Origin: Algibacillus agarilyticus
GTDB taxonomy: Bacteria > Pseudomonadota > Gammaproteobacteria > Enterobacterales > Alteromonadaceae
DNA: 55,684 nt
NCBI RefSeq assembly: GCF_003286125.1
Contig: NZ_QMED01000032.1
Location: 1-55,684, forward strand
Reading direction: 5' to 3'
This document shows, piece by piece, positions 19,818 through 31,105 of this stretch. The notes beneath the pieces are model-generated. The model was not told the DNA's origin, made no database searches, and saw only the letters and a program-made list of their open reading frames with translations. Within the stretch, counting starts at the first letter, position 1. The number at the start of each line of letters is the position of its first letter. Both the position numbers and the translations under genes were made by a program.

Positions 19818-20540
19818 TTAAAGCTTTTCGAACATTAAATCCCATACACCGTGACCTAAATTTTGCCCGCGTTGCTCAAATTTAGTTAAAGGCCGGCGTT
19901 CAGGTCTAGGTACATAATTTCCTTGCTCTGATTGGTTTTTGTAACCCTCGGCAGCATTCATCATGTCTAACATGTGCTCTGCATAGTTCTCCCAATCGGT
20001 CGCCATGTGAAATACGCCCCCAACAGCGAGTTTTTGCCTCAGTAATTCAATGAATTCAGGCTGCACTATTCTACGTTTATGGTGACGCTTTTTATGCCAA
20101 GGGTCAGGGAAAAATAATTGCACACGACTTAAGCTATTGTCTGCAATCATATGTTTTAGTACCTCAACCGCATCATGTTCAAATAACTTTAAATTCGATA
20201 CGCTTTCTTCTGCCGCTAATTTTAAGCAAGCGCCAACGCCTGGCTTATGAACTTCGATACCAATAAAGTTTTTTTCGTGTTCGTTTTTGGCCATTTCGAC
20301 TAAGGAAGCTCCCATGCCAAAACCTATTTCGAGTACAACGGGGCCTTTATTCGTGAATGTGGTGTCAAAATCTAACAACGTGGGTTGATAATCAATGCCC
20401 ATGGATGGCCAAAATTCGGCTAATGCGAGTTCTTGCCCTTTAGTTAAACGGCCTTCTCTTAAAACAAAGCTTTTAACTTCTCGTATTTTTCGGCCACCAT
20501 CGATGGCGCGTTGTAATCGCTCTTGCGGAGTTTCGCTCAT
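19818..20540 (-). CDS. trmB: tRNA (guanine-46-N7)-methyltransferase
   Basis: TrmB forms m7G46 in the variable loop of tRNA. It has 240 residues (E. coli 239). The SAM-binding motif is [16 protein letters not shown]. The family signature is [15 protein letters not shown], with the C-terminal [15 protein letters not shown]. It is divergent from mutY across 261 bases, the same arrangement as in E. coli and many relatives. The start is the ATG just before SETPQERL. Confidence 0.96.
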   Translation of the reverse strand: MSETPQERLQRAIDGGRKIREVKSFVLREGRLTKGQELALAEFWPSMGIDYQPTLLDFDTTFTNKGPVVLEIGFGMGASLVEMAKNEHEKNFIGIEVHKPGVGACLKLAAEESVSNLKLFEHDAVEVLKHMIADNSLSRVQLFFPDPWHKKRHHKRRIVQPEFIELLRQKLAVGGVFHMATDWENYAEHMLDMMNAAEGYKNQSEQGNYVPRPERRPLTKFEQRGQNLGHGVWDLMFEKL

Positions 20541-20801
20541 TATCTTTTCAAATTAAATTGCACTGTGGCTATTATCTACAATTTAGGCTGGGGTACAAGG
20601 CTAAAGCTTTATATCATAGGTCTTAATGCAAACTGACAATCGTTTATGCATCTTGTATCCTGCATAGAATTCTTAATTACTGTTGATTGTTCATTTCTTG
20701 TCTTTCGCCATTATGGCTATATCAGCACTTTACTCAAATTAGTGAGTATTACATTATCAAAAAACAGCATCTATTATTTGATGCCAAATAGGACCCCCTG
20801 A

Positions 20802-21830
20802 ATGAGCGCTAGTTTTTCTGAACGTGTTATTGCTTGGCATAAACAATTTGGTCGCAAAGATTTACCTTGGCAACAAAATAAAACGTTATATCGCGTATGG
20901 GTATCTGAAATAATGTTACAGCAAACGCAAGTGAGTACGGTGATCCCCTATTTTGAGCGATTTATGCAGCAGTACCCTGATTTGCATAGTCTGGCTTTAG
21001 CTAATGAAGATGACGTACTTAACTTATGGACAGGGTTAGGTTATTACGCTCGAGCCCGTAACTTATTAAAAGCAGCACAAGTTATGATCGAGCAGTTTAA
21101 TGGTTTTCCGAATGACTTTGATCAGGTTTTAGCGTTACCAGGGATAGGCCGTTCAACCGCTGGCGCGGTTTTGTCTTTAACTGAAGGGCAACCTATTCCT
21201 ATTTTAGATGGCAATGTTAAGCGGGTATTAGCGCGTCATCATATGATAGAAGGTTGGTCGGGTAATAAAAAAGTTTTAGACAAACTCTGGGAGGTGACCG
21301 AGGCTGTTACGCCTAAAAAAGAAACGGATGTCTTTAATCAAGCGATGATGGATATCGGTGCGACTATTTGCAAACGTGGCAAACCGCTTTGTGATGAATG
21401 CCCCGTTCACGCCACGTGTTTTGCCAAAGCGAATAACTTACAAAGTAAATTGCCGACACCTAAACCCAAAAAAGTGATCCCAGAAAAGCAAACATGCATG
21501 TTGATATGTCAGTTTAATGATCGCATTTTATTATATAAACGACCGAGTGTTGGAATTTGGGGCGGGCTTTATGCGTTTCCTGAAGTGGATGGAATTCAAG
21601 ATATAGACCCATGGTGTGAAGAACATGGTTTGGCTGTTATTGAAAAAACGGCGATGCAAACGTTCAGGCATACTTTTTCTCATTTCCACCTTGATATTGC
21701 ACCTTATAAAATAGAGCTTGAAAAAATGCCGACAACAGTGAATGATCGGCAAGATATTTGGTTTGATTTAAACGAACCGCGAACTTTTGGCATTTCGGCT
21801 CCCACCGAAAAGCTATTGTCCATTATTTAA
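20802..21830 (+). CDS. mutY: A/G-specific adenine DNA glycosylase
   Basis: MutY removes adenine mispaired with 8-oxoguanine, the last step of the GO repair system. It has 342 residues (E. coli 350). The helix-hairpin-helix-GPD core has catalytic Glu in SEIMLQQTQV and catalytic Asp in ILDGNVKRVL. A [4Fe-4S] loop follows (C-x6-C-x2-C-x5-C in CKRGKPLCDECPVHATC). The NUDIX-like C-terminal domain recognises 8-oxoG (GIWGGLYAFPEVDG). yggX starts 15 bases downstream. Translation begins at ATG 20802 after a short GGACCCCC stretch. Confidence 0.97.
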   Translation: MSASFSERVIAWHKQFGRKDLPWQQNKTLYRVWVSEIMLQQTQVSTVIPYFERFMQQYPDLHSLALANEDDVLNLWTGLGYYARARNLLKAAQVMIEQFNGFPNDFDQVLALPGIGRSTAGAVLSLTEGQPIPILDGNVKRVLARHHMIEGWSGNKKVLDKLWEVTEAVTPKKETDVFNQAMMDIGATICKRGKPLCDECPVHATCFAKANNLQSKLPTPKPKKVIPEKQTCMLICQFNDRILLYKRPSVGIWGGLYAFPEVDGIQDIDPWCEEHGLAVIEKTAMQTFRHTFSHFHLDIAPYKIELEKMPTTVNDRQDIWFDLNEPRTFGISAPTEKLLSII

Positions 21831-21845
21831 GAAGGTATTAAAAAG

Positions 21846-22118
21846 ATGGCTAGAACCGTATTTTGTCAATTATTACAAAAAGAAGCTGATGGCTTAGATT
21901 TTCAATTATACCCTGGTGAATTAGGTAAGCGTATTTTTGACAGTATTAGTAAAGAGGCTTGGGGACAATGGCAAGCGAAGCAAACTATGCTGATAAATGA
22001 AAAAAAATTAAACATGATGAATGTAGATGATCGTAAAGTTTTAGAAGAGTCTATGGTAGCATTTTTGTTTGAAGGCCAAGATGTTGTTATTGAAGGTTAT
22101 ACACCGCCGAGTAAATAA
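21846..22118 (+). CDS. yggX: Fe(2+)-trafficking protein YggX
   Basis: A 90-residue cytoplasmic protein linked to iron handling and protection of Fe-S clusters from oxidants. The family's start [19 protein letters not shown] with its single N-terminal cysteine, and the later [21 protein letters not shown], are clear. A ribosome site (AAGG) precedes the ATG. It is co-transcribed with mutY, an Fe-S enzyme that shares the oxidative damage theme. mltC, which follows yggX in E. coli, is absent; a convergent sensor kinase lies there instead. Confidence 0.96.
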   Translation: MARTVFCQLLQKEADGLDFQLYPGELGKRIFDSISKEAWGQWQAKQTMLINEKKLNMMNVDDRKVLEESMVAFLFEGQDVVIEGYTPPSK

Positions 22119-22161
22119 GCTTTAGGGTTCATTTTATCGTATTGCTTGTTATTTTATAAAT

Positions 22162-22194
22162 AAAGGGCTGTTATTGCATGAATAACAGCCCTTT
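22162..22194. terminator. Strong terminator between yggX and the hybrid kinase
   Basis: A perfect 14-bp stem AAAGGGCTGTTATT/AATAACAGCCCTTT has loop GCATG. It separates the convergent yggX and the hybrid kinase gene and can serve both strands. Confidence 0.9.
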
Positions 22195-22200
22195 GTTCTT

Positions 22201-25002
22201 TTATACTCTTTCTTTTACGTAAAGCTGCACTTGCTCAAATTTAAGCTTGATATCATCGATTAGGGTTTCTAATTTTAATTCTCGCTCATTTTTTATTGCC
22301 AGTTCTAAGGTTTCAGCTGATTTGGCTAACGGTAATGCACCGACGGTTTTAGACGCTGATTTTAATTGGTGTGCTATGCCTTGTATTGCGGGTTTGTCCC
22401 ACATTGATAAATGTTGTGCTATTTGCTCAATGAGCTCTGATCCATGATCAACAAAAGTATGTAAGTATTCACGGTGTTTGGCACTATCATCGCCTAAGAA
22501 GCTTTTCATTGTTCGAATGCAAACCGCATCTTCTGAAAACTCAACTTGTGGCATTTTAGGTTTAGCGACTTTTAATGAAGACTTGTCAATTGGCATCCAT
22601 TTTTTCAATAGCTTATCAAGCGTGACGAGCTCTACTGGTTTAGTAATGAAGTCATTCATACCCAGCGCAAAGCATTTCTGAGCTTCGCCTTTCAGTGCGT
22701 TAGCCGTTATAGCAATAATATAACTACTACGCTCATATTCTGAAATTCGCTCTTCTTCTCTGATTGCTTTAGTTAAGTCATACCCTGTCATGTGTGGCAT
22801 GTGAATATCAGTTAAGACAAGTGGGTAGCTTTCTTTTTTCCACATTTGTAAGCCTTCTTCACCATCATTCGCGACTTCGGCGGCATAACCTAAAATATTG
22901 AGTTGATCGAGCAAGACTTTTTGGTTTAATGGATTATCTTCAACAAGTAAGATTAAATTACCTTGTTTGCGGGATTCTTCAATCGTTGGTGCTTTACACA
23001 CTTCAATTTTACTGGCTTCATCAAACTTATAATCAGGCGTTGGGCTTTGTTGGCCGGTTGCAATCGCGGTGGCTTCGATAAAGTTTGACCGACTAAGAGG
23101 CGATGCAATTAAGAAGACTACTTTATCTGAGTTTATATCGTTAAATAAACTTGGATCTGTCGTAATCAAAACAAAGTTACAGTTATTTAAATAACGGCCT
23201 TCTTGCGCCCAGCGTAATAAATCTTTCGTTTCTTGAACTGAATAACGTGCATCAAGCATTAATACATTAAGTTTAGCTGCTTCATTGGCGTAATTGGTGA
23301 TCCGATCTTGCAATTCACCATCACTTTCAAAAATACGGTAAGTCGATTGAAAATAGGTTAAATAGCGTGCGGCATGTGCTCTGTCTTCTTTGTCAGGAAA
23401 AACAGACCAAATCATTGTGTCTTTAAACATATTTTGATCTGGTTTCGCAGCTTCTTCTGATAGATACATTGGAATATCAACGGTAAACTTTGTTCCTTGA
23501 CCTGGTGTTGAATCTAAATGAATTTTACCGTACATCAATTCGGTTAAACGTTGGCAGATAGATAAACCTAAACCTGTACCGCCATATTGGCGCGTGATTG
23601 TACTATCACCTTGACTGAAAGGTTGGAATATACTTTGAGTTTGACGTTTATTCATTCCACGGCCGGTATCAGTGACCGTAAAACGGATGTCTGCAAAATC
23701 TAATGTTTCATTCAATACTTCAGCAGTTAAAACGACTTGCGCTAAATTTCCATCTTTACTTTCAGTAAACTTAAGTGCGTTGCCTGTTAGGTTGTATAAA
23801 ATTTGTCGAATACGAACTGGATCCGTATTTAACCCATTCGGAACATTAGGGTCAACATAGACTTTTAACGCAATTTTTCGCTCGGTTGCCATCGGCTGTA
23901 AAACACGCGCAACGGCTTCAACTATTTCTGCAACTGAGACGGGGATTTTTTCAATCTCCATTTTACCTGCTTCTATTTTAGAGAAGTCGAGGATGTCATC
24001 TATGATACGTAATAGCGAAAATGCGGACTCTCGAACTGTATCCGTCATTCTAAATTGCGGACGGTCTAAAACGGTTTTTCTTAATAAATCGAGTGTTCCT
24101 ATGATGCCATTCATCGGGGTTCTGATTTCATGACTCATGGTCGCTAAGAAAGTTGACTTAGATTCACTTGCTTTTTCAGCGGCTTCTTTCGCTGATGTTA
24201 GCTCTTGTGTTCTTTGTTTAACTCTTTGCTCAAGTGTTTGATTTAATTCCGCTATTTGTATTTGTGTAGAGTTTTGGCTGTTGGCTTGTAACTCAACTTC
24301 TTCCATTAATTTATTAATCGAGTTAGCCAGCTTTGATAATTCTCTGTCCACATTTTCGGTATAACGTAAACTCCAATCTTTTTTCTTAATGATGGTGCTA
24401 GCGGTCTCTTGAAATTTTTCAAACTGCTTTACAATTGAACGGTTTAGCGTTTTTGAAATTAGCCAACCTAAGATAACAGCGATGACTAAATTAATTAAGC
24501 CAATGACAATCCATTTCAAATTTTTAGCACTTTGCTGATTTAAATAATAACGTACCATGATGAGACCAATTGGCTTATCGGCACTTGATTTGATGATCCG
24601 GCTTGATTGATAGTAATCAGCAGTTGTTAAAAACGTTTCATTTAAACTAGGACTCTTTGGGATGTCGATCCCAACTGCACTTGAGTGTCCATATAAGCCA
24701 AGTTTACCGTCTGTTTGTAACCTAAAGGCCATAACCGCAATATTGGGGGCTGCATCGGTAATTGATGTTAGCATGGTATTTTTACGAGTTAACATTAAGT
24801 TTTTTTCAACATGGCTTGATAATGATGAAGCAACAGATTGAGCAAAAAACTCAGTCGATGCTTTAGCGTTATCTTTTAATGATGAAGAGTTGAGAAAATA
24901 GCTGGCGACTTGCTGTAAAACAGCAAAACCACATAATGCTAAAATTAAGTAAGTAGATATACGCTGCCCAATGGGTGCACGTTCATGATATCGAGATGGC
25001 AT
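22201..25002 (-). CDS. Hybrid sensor histidine kinase with receiver and HPt domains
   Basis: A 933-residue membrane kinase. Helix 1 is at about 14-34, the periplasmic sensor region at about 35-160, and helix 2 at about 163-185, then HAMP and a coiled coil. HisKA has His291 in [14 protein letters not shown]; the ATPase has TDTGRGM and [12 protein letters not shown] degenerate receiver-like stretch lies at about 530-660. A true receiver follows with Asp732 ([15 protein letters not shown]), then HPt with His878 (AHQLKSASK). The layout is BarA-like, but the sensor part does not clearly match BarA. It is divergent from a receiver-EAL gene, a likely partner. The signal is unknown. Confidence 0.88.
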   Translation of the reverse strand: MPSRYHERAPIGQRISTYLILALCGFAVLQQVASYFLNSSSLKDNAKASTEFFAQSVASSLSSHVEKNLMLTRKNTMLTSITDAAPNIAVMAFRLQTDGKLGLYGHSSAVGIDIPKSPSLNETFLTTADYYQSSRIIKSSADKPIGLIMVRYYLNQQSAKNLKWIVIGLINLVIAVILGWLISKTLNRSIVKQFEKFQETASTIIKKKDWSLRYTENVDRELSKLANSINKLMEEVELQANSQNSTQIQIAELNQTLEQRVKQRTQELTSAKEAAEKASESKSTFLATMSHEIRTPMNGIIGTLDLLRKTVLDRPQFRMTDTVRESAFSLLRIIDDILDFSKIEAGKMEIEKIPVSVAEIVEAVARVLQPMATERKIALKVYVDPNVPNGLNTDPVRIRQILYNLTGNALKFTESKDGNLAQVVLTAEVLNETLDFADIRFTVTDTGRGMNKRQTQSIFQPFSQGDSTITRQYGGTGLGLSICQRLTELMYGKIHLDSTPGQGTKFTVDIPMYLSEEAAKPDQNMFKDTMIWSVFPDKEDRAHAARYLTYFQSTYRIFESDGELQDRITNYANEAAKLNVLMLDARYSVQETKDLLRWAQEGRYLNNCNFVLITTDPSLFNDINSDKVVFLIASPLSRSNFIEATAIATGQQSPTPDYKFDEASKIEVCKAPTIEESRKQGNLILLVEDNPLNQKVLLDQLNILGYAAEVANDGEEGLQMWKKESYPLVLTDIHMPHMTGYDLTKAIREEERISEYERSSYIIAITANALKGEAQKCFALGMNDFITKPVELVTLDKLLKKWMPIDKSSLKVAKPKMPQVEFSEDAVCIRTMKSFLGDDSAKHREYLHTFVDHGSELIEQIAQHLSMWDKPAIQGIAHQLKSASKTVGALPLAKSAETLELAIKNERELKLETLIDDIKLKFEQVQLYVKERV

Positions 25003-25133
25003 GTTAGCTCTTTTTTGTATTGTGTGTTTTACCTATTGCTCATTTTAACAACAGAATTGAAAATTTAAATAGACTTGTTCTATAGTTAACATATAAATTT
25101 ACTATATAGAATAGTTTAATCACAAGGAAGCTT

Positions 25134-26261
25134 ATGAAGCTGACGTATCGTAGCGCAGTTGCGATTGACGATGACAGTTTTTCTTTAAATTTTATTAAGG
25201 AGCAGTTGTCTAAAGCCAAAATCGAAACGGTTGATGATTTTCATGATCCGTTAGAAGCGCTAGAACAGATTAAACAAGGGCGCGTTACCCCCGAATTACT
25301 CATACTTGATTTGCAGATGCCACAAATGGATGGCATTACTTTGTTAAATCATTTAGGGGATATTGCGTTTAAAGGCGCTATTATTATTTACAGTGGTTTT
25401 GAGGCTAAAGTACTGGCCCTTGCAGAACAGATTGCTTGTGAAAATAATTTAACAATTCTCGGCTCATTGCCTAAGCCCTTCACTTGTGAACAGTTAAATC
25501 AATTACTTGTTTGCCATCAAATTGATGACATTATCGAGCCCAAAGCAGAGGTTGAACATCATTTCAATCTGGCTAACGGCGAATTAGTTTTAACTCGGCA
25601 ACCACAAATTTGTTTGAAAACCGGTGTTATTCTTTCTTATGAGGTGTTATCTCGCTGGCGCAATAAATGTGGTGCGATACTCCCCCCTGCTATATTTATT
25701 GAAAAGTTAGAAGACAGCGGCGAAATTGTTCAGTTTCAAGAGCAATTATTTGAACTCGCGATGAGAAAAATATCAGAAGATACGTCTGACGCGAAATATT
25801 CCATTAATTTATCCATGACGACGATCGATACACAAGATGTACCAAAGCTAGTTTGTCAAAGTGCGTATAAATACAATGTTGGGCTTGACCGTATAACCGT
25901 TGAAGTGACCGAATCTCGCCTTGCCAATGATATGCAAAAAGCAAAAGAGGTATTAATTCGCTTGCGTATCATGGGGGTGATGTTAGCCATTGATGATTTT
26001 GGCACCGGATATTCTACTTTAGATAAACTATGCGATTTGCCTTTTAGAGAAGTAAAGCTCGATCGACGTTACGTAGAAGACTGTGATTTGAGTGTAGAAA
26101 AGCAAGCAATTATAAAAAGTACGGTTGATATTGCTAAGTCGATGGGGCTAAGAACGGTTGCCGAAGGAATGGAAAGAATTGAGGAAGTTGAAATTGTAAC
26201 CGCTTTGGGTACGGATATTGGTCAAGGTTACTACTTTTCTAAGCCTCAAATGTGGATTTAG
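25134..26261 (+). CDS. Response regulator with EAL (c-di-GMP phosphodiesterase) output
   Basis: A 375-residue cytoplasmic protein. The receiver occupies about 5-125 with Asp59 (LLILDLQMPQMDG). The EAL domain at about 150-375 reads SYEVLSRW (EVL in place of EAL), then INLSM, VEVTESRL, IDDFGTGYSTLDKLCDLPF, VKLDRRYV and VAEGME. The metal-binding and catalytic residues of active EAL enzymes appear kept (E, N, E, DD, K, E), so hydrolysis of c-di-GMP is plausible despite the EVL variant. It is divergent from the hybrid kinase gene, 131 bases apart, with a good ribosome site (CAAGGAAG). Regulation by that kinase is inferred from position. Confidence 0.88.
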   Translation: MKLTYRSAVAIDDDSFSLNFIKEQLSKAKIETVDDFHDPLEALEQIKQGRVTPELLILDLQMPQMDGITLLNHLGDIAFKGAIIIYSGFEAKVLALAEQIACENNLTILGSLPKPFTCEQLNQLLVCHQIDDIIEPKAEVEHHFNLANGELVLTRQPQICLKTGVILSYEVLSRWRNKCGAILPPAIFIEKLEDSGEIVQFQEQLFELAMRKISEDTSDAKYSINLSMTTIDTQDVPKLVCQSAYKYNVGLDRITVEVTESRLANDMQKAKEVLIRLRIMGVMLAIDDFGTGYSTLDKLCDLPFREVKLDRRYVEDCDLSVEKQAIIKSTVDIAKSMGLRTVAEGMERIEEVEIVTALGTDIGQGYYFSKPQMWI

Positions 26262-26291
26262 CAAATAATTTAAAATAAATTAAAAAAAGCG

Positions 26292-26320
26292 TTGACTTGG
26301 AGGGCCAAAATCCGTTTAAT
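26292..26320 (+). promoter_or_regulatory. Promoter of the tRNA operon with GC-rich discriminator
   Basis: TTGACT (26292-26297), a 17-base spacer and TTTAAT (26315-26320), followed by ACGCCCCGC. A GC-rich discriminator after the -10 is typical of stable-RNA promoters under stringent control. It lies 40 bases before the first tRNA. Confidence 0.78.
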
Positions 26321-26360
26321 ACGCCCCGCAGCACAGGGCAACTGTTCTGCAAACCAACAC

Positions 26361-26436
26361 GCCCAGATAGCTCAGTCGGTAGAGCAGGGGATTGAAAATC
26401 CCCGTGTCGGTGGTTCGATTCCGCCTCTGGGCACCA
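26361..26436 (+). tRNA. tRNA-Phe (GAA)
   Basis: A 76-base cloverleaf. The acceptor arm is GCCCAGA/TCTGGGC, the anticodon loop ATTGAAAAT has GAA, the T loop is TTCGATT and CCA is encoded. First gene of the tRNA operon, and identical to the fourth. Confidence 0.98.
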
Positions 26437-26460
26437 TTTTATGGTGTAGCACTTTATAGT

Positions 26461-26536
<76 letters not shown>

Positions 26537-26569
26537 TTCTACATTGTAAGATAAGAAAGTAATTGTGTC

Positions 26570-26656
26570 GCCCGGGTGGTGGAATTGGTAGACACAAGGG
26601 ATTTAAAATCCCTCGTTCGTAAGGACGTGCCGGTTCAAGTCCGGCCCCGGGCACCA
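26570..26656 (+). tRNA. tRNA-Leu (TAA)
   Basis: An 87-base class II tRNA with a long variable arm. The acceptor arm is GCCCGGG/CCCGGGC, the anticodon loop TTTAAAA has TAA, and CCA is encoded. Confidence 0.98.
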
Positions 26657-26729
26657 TCTCTTTTCATAGAGATGGTCTTCAAAAAATCATGACTAATCTT
26701 CCTATATTATTTAATCATGTACCTGTAAT

Positions 26730-26805
26730 GCCCAGATAGCTCAGTCGGTAGAGCAGGGGATTGAAAATCCCCGTGTCGGTGGTTCGATTCCGCCTCTGGG
26801 CACCA
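26730..26805 (+). tRNA. tRNA-Phe (GAA), second copy
   Basis: Identical over all 76 bases to the tRNA-Phe at the head of the operon, including the encoded CCA. The anticodon is GAA. Confidence 0.98.
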
Positions 26806-26972
26806 TTTTAAATTCATCTCATTTTAAACGTCCATCATCCCAATAATTTACATATTAATAATTTCAGCTTAACGTTCCTTTATACATAATTTACAGTCAC
26901 TTCTTAAACCTGTTCGTTTTTTACACATATTAATCCATAAATTAAATTTCATTTAAACTTCATACAAATTCA

Positions 26973-26992
26973 TACTGTTATTTTGTTCAGTT
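26973..26992 (+). promoter_or_regulatory. LexA (SOS) box upstream of uvrA
   Basis: TACTGTTATTTTGTTCAGTT fits the LexA pattern CTGT-N8-ACAG with one change (TCAG). The E. coli uvrA box has, as I recall it, the same TCAG half. It lies about 70 bases before the uvrA start, so SOS induction of uvrA is likely. Confidence 0.72.
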
Positions 26993-27062
26993 AACATTCA
27001 AAACTGCGCAGATAAATGCCATACTCGGGGTTTGCTTTATTCAACATGGGTAAGTCTGTTAA

Positions 27063-29888
27063 ATGGATCGTATTGAAGTTCGTGGCGCAAGAACGCACAA
27101 CCTGAAAAATATTAATATTGAACTCCCTCGAGATAAGTTAATTGTCATTACGGGGCTTTCTGGTTCAGGTAAATCATCTTTAGCATTTGATACTTTGTAT
27201 GCTGAAGGACAAAGACGCTATGTTGAATCACTTTCGGCTTATGCTCGTCAATTTTTATCCTTAATGGAAAAGCCTGACGTTGATCATATTGAAGGTTTAT
27301 CTCCTGCTATTTCTATCGAGCAAAAGTCGACATCGCATAACCCTCGCTCTACCGTTGGTACCATCACTGAAATATATGATTACTTACGTTTGTTATTCGC
27401 CCGTGTAGGTGAGCCGCGATGCCCTAATCATGATGTCCCTTTGGCTGCACAAACGATTAGTCAAATGGTTGATCAGGTATTGGCAATTCCAGAGGGGAGC
27501 AAATTAATGTTGCTGGCGCCGGTTGTACAAAACCGCAAAGGTGAACATGTTAAAACATTAGAGAATTTGGCCGCGCAAGGTTACATTCGCGCCCGTATTG
27601 ATGGCGATGTTTGTGACTTGAGTGATCCACCAACGCTTGATTTACATAAAAAGCATACAATCGAAGTTGTTGTTGACCGCTTTAAAGTGCGCGATGATTT
27701 ATCACAACGTTTAGCTGAATCATTTGAAACCACGTTAGAGCTAGCTAACGGCATTGCCGTTATCGCTTGGATGGACGAACCAGACAAAGAAGAAATTATT
27801 CTGTCGGCTAATTTTTCTTGTCCGCAGTGTGGTTATAGCATGGCGGAAGTTGAACCGAGAATGTTTTCTTTTAATAGTCCTTCAGGGGCTTGTAAAACCT
27901 GTGATGGTTTAGGTAATCAACAATATTTTGATCCTGATCGAATTATAACTAATGAAGAATTAAGTTTGTCTGGTGGGGCTATTCGCGGCTGGGATAAACG
28001 CAGTTTTTATTATTTTACGATGTTAAAAACGGTATCAGAACATTATGGTTTTGATATTAATTCACCTTGGCAAGATATACCGACTGATCTGCAGCAAGTT
28101 GTTTTATATGGTAGTGGTGAAACCGAACTTGATTTTAAATATATGAATGATCGGGGTGATGTAATTAAGCGCCATCATGCGTTTGAAGGTGTTATCCCTA
28201 ATATGGATCGCCGCTATAAAGAAACCGAATCAAGTGCGGTGCGAGATGAATTAGCTAAATTATTAAATGATGCTAAATGCGGCGCTTGTGGTGGCGCACG
28301 TCTTCGTGAAGAAGCACGCAATGTCTTTATTAACAATACTAATTTACCTCATGTTGTTGATCTTTCAATTGCTGACGCGTTGCAATTTTTTCAAGAATTA
28401 ACCTTAACAGGCCAGCGCGCACAAATAGCGGATAAAATATTAAAAGAAATTAACGATCGTTTAGGTTTCTTAGTTAACGTCGGTTTAAATTATTTAATGC
28501 TTTCTCGTAGTGCTGATACGTTATCGGGTGGTGAAGCGCAGCGTATCCGGTTAGCAAGCCAAATTGGCGCCGGGCTTGTTGGCGTTATGTATGTGCTTGA
28601 TGAGCCTTCAATCGGTTTGCACCAGCGCGATAATGAACGATTATTAGGCACACTTAATCATCTACGTGATCTTGGAAATACGGTTATTGTGGTTGAGCAT
28701 GATGAAGATGCGATACGTAGTGCTGATTATGTTGTCGATATTGGCCCCGGCGCTGGTGTGCACGGTGGCGAAGTTGTTGCTTGTGGCTCTGTAGACGACG
28801 TGATGGCCGCAGAACGCTCATTAACAGGTCAGTATTTGTCGGGTGTTAAAAAAATAGCCATACCTGAGAAGCGTCATCAACCGAGTGATCGCTGGCTAAA
28901 ATTAGAAGGCGCAACGGGTAATAATTTAAAAAATGTGACTTTGGAACTGCCTATTGGTTTAATGTCATGCATTACTGGGGTTTCTGGTTCAGGTAAATCA
29001 ACGCTGATTAATGATACGCTTTATTCTATCGCGCAAAGAGAGTTAAATAGAGCGACTACGAATGACCCTGCACCACATACCGCGATTTCAGGGTTAGACT
29101 ACATGGATAAAGTGGTTGATATTGATCAAAGCCCAATTGGTCGAACGCCGCGCTCCAACCCTGCTACTTACACGGGAATTTTTACGCCTATTCGAGAATT
29201 ATTTGCCGGTACACAAGAAGCGCGTTCTCGGGGGTATAAGCCGGGACGATTTAGCTTTAATGTAAAAGGTGGACGTTGTGAGTCTTGCCAAGGTGATGGT
29301 TTAATTAAAGTTGAAATGCACTTTTTACCTGATGTTTATGTACCTTGTGATGTCTGTAAAAGTAAGCGCTACAACCGTGAAACGTTAGAAATTACCTACA
29401 AAGGTATGAGTATTCACGAAGTATTGGATATGACGGTAGAAGAAGCTAATCGTTTTTTTGAAGCGGTGCCGGCTATTTCGAGGAAGTTACAAACCTTAAT
29501 GGATGTGGGGTTATCTTATATTCGATTAGGTCAATCTGCGACGACACTTTCAGGTGGTGAAGCTCAGCGTGTTAAGTTGGCGCGTGAATTGTCAAAACGT
29601 GATACCGGTGACACATTATATATTTTAGATGAACCGACAACCGGGTTACATTTTGCCGATATTGAATTGTTATTAACGGTTCTTCATCGTTTACGTGATC
29701 ATGGCAATACAATTGTTATTATTGAGCATAATTTGGATGTCGTTAAAACCGCCGATTGGATTGTTGATTTAGGCCCAGAAGGCGGCAATGGCGGTGGTCA
29801 AATTTTATTTAGTGGCACGCCAGAAGATCTATGTACTAGTGATTGTGGATCGCATACAGCACGTTTTTTAAAGCCACTATTGGATTAA
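27063..29888 (+). CDS. uvrA: Excinuclease ABC subunit A
   Basis: UvrA is the damage-recognising ATPase of nucleotide excision repair; it loads UvrB on DNA. It has 941 residues (E. coli 940). Two ABC modules are visible: Walker [10 protein letters not shown] near 31-39 and GVSGSGKST near 640, and two signatures LSGGEAQR. Zinc-binding CPQC/CKTC and the C-terminal zinc module CESCQGDG...[10 protein letters not shown] are present, with Walker [11 protein letters not shown] and [10 protein letters not shown]. Upstream is a LexA-like box. The E. coli divergent partner ssb is absent; a tRNA operon lies upstream instead. A terminator follows. Confidence 0.98.
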   Translation: MDRIEVRGARTHNLKNINIELPRDKLIVITGLSGSGKSSLAFDTLYAEGQRRYVESLSAYARQFLSLMEKPDVDHIEGLSPAISIEQKSTSHNPRSTVGTITEIYDYLRLLFARVGEPRCPNHDVPLAAQTISQMVDQVLAIPEGSKLMLLAPVVQNRKGEHVKTLENLAAQGYIRARIDGDVCDLSDPPTLDLHKKHTIEVVVDRFKVRDDLSQRLAESFETTLELANGIAVIAWMDEPDKEEIILSANFSCPQCGYSMAEVEPRMFSFNSPSGACKTCDGLGNQQYFDPDRIITNEELSLSGGAIRGWDKRSFYYFTMLKTVSEHYGFDINSPWQDIPTDLQQVVLYGSGETELDFKYMNDRGDVIKRHHAFEGVIPNMDRRYKETESSAVRDELAKLLNDAKCGACGGARLREEARNVFINNTNLPHVVDLSIADALQFFQELTLTGQRAQIADKILKEINDRLGFLVNVGLNYLMLSRSADTLSGGEAQRIRLASQIGAGLVGVMYVLDEPSIGLHQRDNERLLGTLNHLRDLGNTVIVVEHDEDAIRSADYVVDIGPGAGVHGGEVVACGSVDDVMAAERSLTGQYLSGVKKIAIPEKRHQPSDRWLKLEGATGNNLKNVTLELPIGLMSCITGVSGSGKSTLINDTLYSIAQRELNRATTNDPAPHTAISGLDYMDKVVDIDQSPIGRTPRSNPATYTGIFTPIRELFAGTQEARSRGYKPGRFSFNVKGGRCESCQGDGLIKVEMHFLPDVYVPCDVCKSKRYNRETLEITYKGMSIHEVLDMTVEEANRFFEAVPAISRKLQTLMDVGLSYIRLGQSATTLSGGEAQRVKLARELSKRDTGDTLYILDEPTTGLHFADIELLLTVLHRLRDHGNTIVIIEHNLDVVKTADWIVDLGPEGGNGGGQILFSGTPEDLCTSDCGSHTARFLKPLLD

Positions 29889-29914
29889 TAAATCAAGCTT
29901 AGTTATTAACTATG

Positions 29915-29948
29915 AAGGGGATACATGTTGTATCCCCTTTTTATTTTT
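29915..29948 (+). terminator. Terminator of uvrA
   Basis: The stem AAGGGGATAC/GTATCCCCTT has loop ATGTT and is followed by TTTATTTTT. It lies 26 bases past the uvrA stop. Confidence 0.92.
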
Positions 29949-30001
29949 AGCTAAATTGTATCCACATTTATACATGGTAAGTCGCATTTTTTAGCTAAAG
30001 G

Positions 30002-30856
30002 TTAAGCTAACGCTTTTTTTAGGAAGTTAGGTAATGCGGCTGCGCCTTTGTGAATGTCTGCCGAATAATAAGCAAGTTCGCTATCAAGCGTCTTAATTTC
30101 GTCTCTAAAGCCGTTAAACGAAGCCCCTTTTCTGGCTAAGGTACAAGACCAGTATCCACTAGGGTAAATGGGTTGCGGAAATGTAAGTGTTTGCAAAGCC
30201 GCAAAACCCGAATCTAACATGGCATCACGCATTTCTTTCATTAATTTTTGATGCAAAATAGGTGATTCACTTTGCTGAACTAAAATCCCCCCTGTACGTA
30301 ATGCGCGTAAGCAATTTTTATAAAATGCATGATTAAATAAGCCTTCACCTGGACCGATAGGATCGGTCGAATCAACAATAATGACATCGAGTGATGATTC
30401 GGCTACTTCTGCCATAAATTTAATGCCGTCATCAAACATAACATCAGCGCGTGGATCTTGGTTACGCTCGCATAATTCAGGGAAGTATTTAAGTGACATT
30501 TGTGTCACGACTTCATCAATATCAATTTGCTGAGCGGATTTAACCGTCGGATGTCGTAAAACTTCTTTTAAGGTTCCGCAATCCCCACCGCCAATGATCA
30601 CTACATTCTCTGGTGCAGGGTGAGTGAATAATGCAGGGTGGCTCATCATTTCATGATAAATAAAGTTTTCACGTGTTGTTACCATCGTGCAATCGTCAAT
30701 AACCATGAACTTGCCAAAGTCGGTTGTGTCGTACATCGTCACTTTTTGAAAAGGTGATTGCACTTCTTCTAGTTTACTTTTTATCTGCAATGAAAAAGCA
30801 CTACCGCAGCCTTGATGAATTTCAGTAAACCAGCTGTTAGGGTCAAGTTGTGACAT
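30002..30856 (-). CDS. speE: Spermidine synthase (polyamine aminopropyltransferase)
   Basis: SpeE transfers the aminopropyl group of decarboxylated S-adenosylmethionine to putrescine. It has 284 residues (E. coli 288). The N-terminal beta-domain is followed by a Rossmann fold with the family motif VVIIGGGDCGTLKEVLRH, and the catalytic region VDSTDPIGPGEGLF. The Y-H-E-M-M segment FIYHEMMSHPAL is kept. It is divergent from speA across about 250 bases, so the two polyamine genes share a control region. speD and speB are not in the window. Confidence 0.94.
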   Translation of the reverse strand: MSQLDPNSWFTEIHQGCGSAFSLQIKSKLEEVQSPFQKVTMYDTTDFGKFMVIDDCTMVTTRENFIYHEMMSHPALFTHPAPENVVIIGGGDCGTLKEVLRHPTVKSAQQIDIDEVVTQMSLKYFPELCERNQDPRADVMFDDGIKFMAEVAESSLDVIIVDSTDPIGPGEGLFNHAFYKNCLRALRTGGILVQQSESPILHQKLMKEMRDAMLDSGFAALQTLTFPQPIYPSGYWSCTLARKGASFNGFRDEIKTLDSELAYYSADIHKGAAALPNFLKKALA

Positions 30857-31105
30857 CTTGTATTCTCTATAATGTTTAAATTATTGCTTAATTGTAATCA
30901 AAACCATGGTTGATCTAAGTGAGTGTGATTTAAGTTAAATGGGTAACTTACTCATGCGCGAATTTTGCCTATGTTTTAACGTGCCCGCAATTAAAAAATA
31001 TAGATTATTGTTTTTAACGTCATCTAGACTTATTATCGCGGCTTTATTGAACTCTGATCTTTTTAATAGAGTTTGATGGACTTGATGTTTTGAAGGAGAT
31101 TAGAG

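Noticed and set aside
22201-25002. Naming the hybrid kinase barA
   Set aside because: The domain order is BarA-like, but the sensor region and HPt sequence do not clearly match BarA, and the neighbours are not those of barA.
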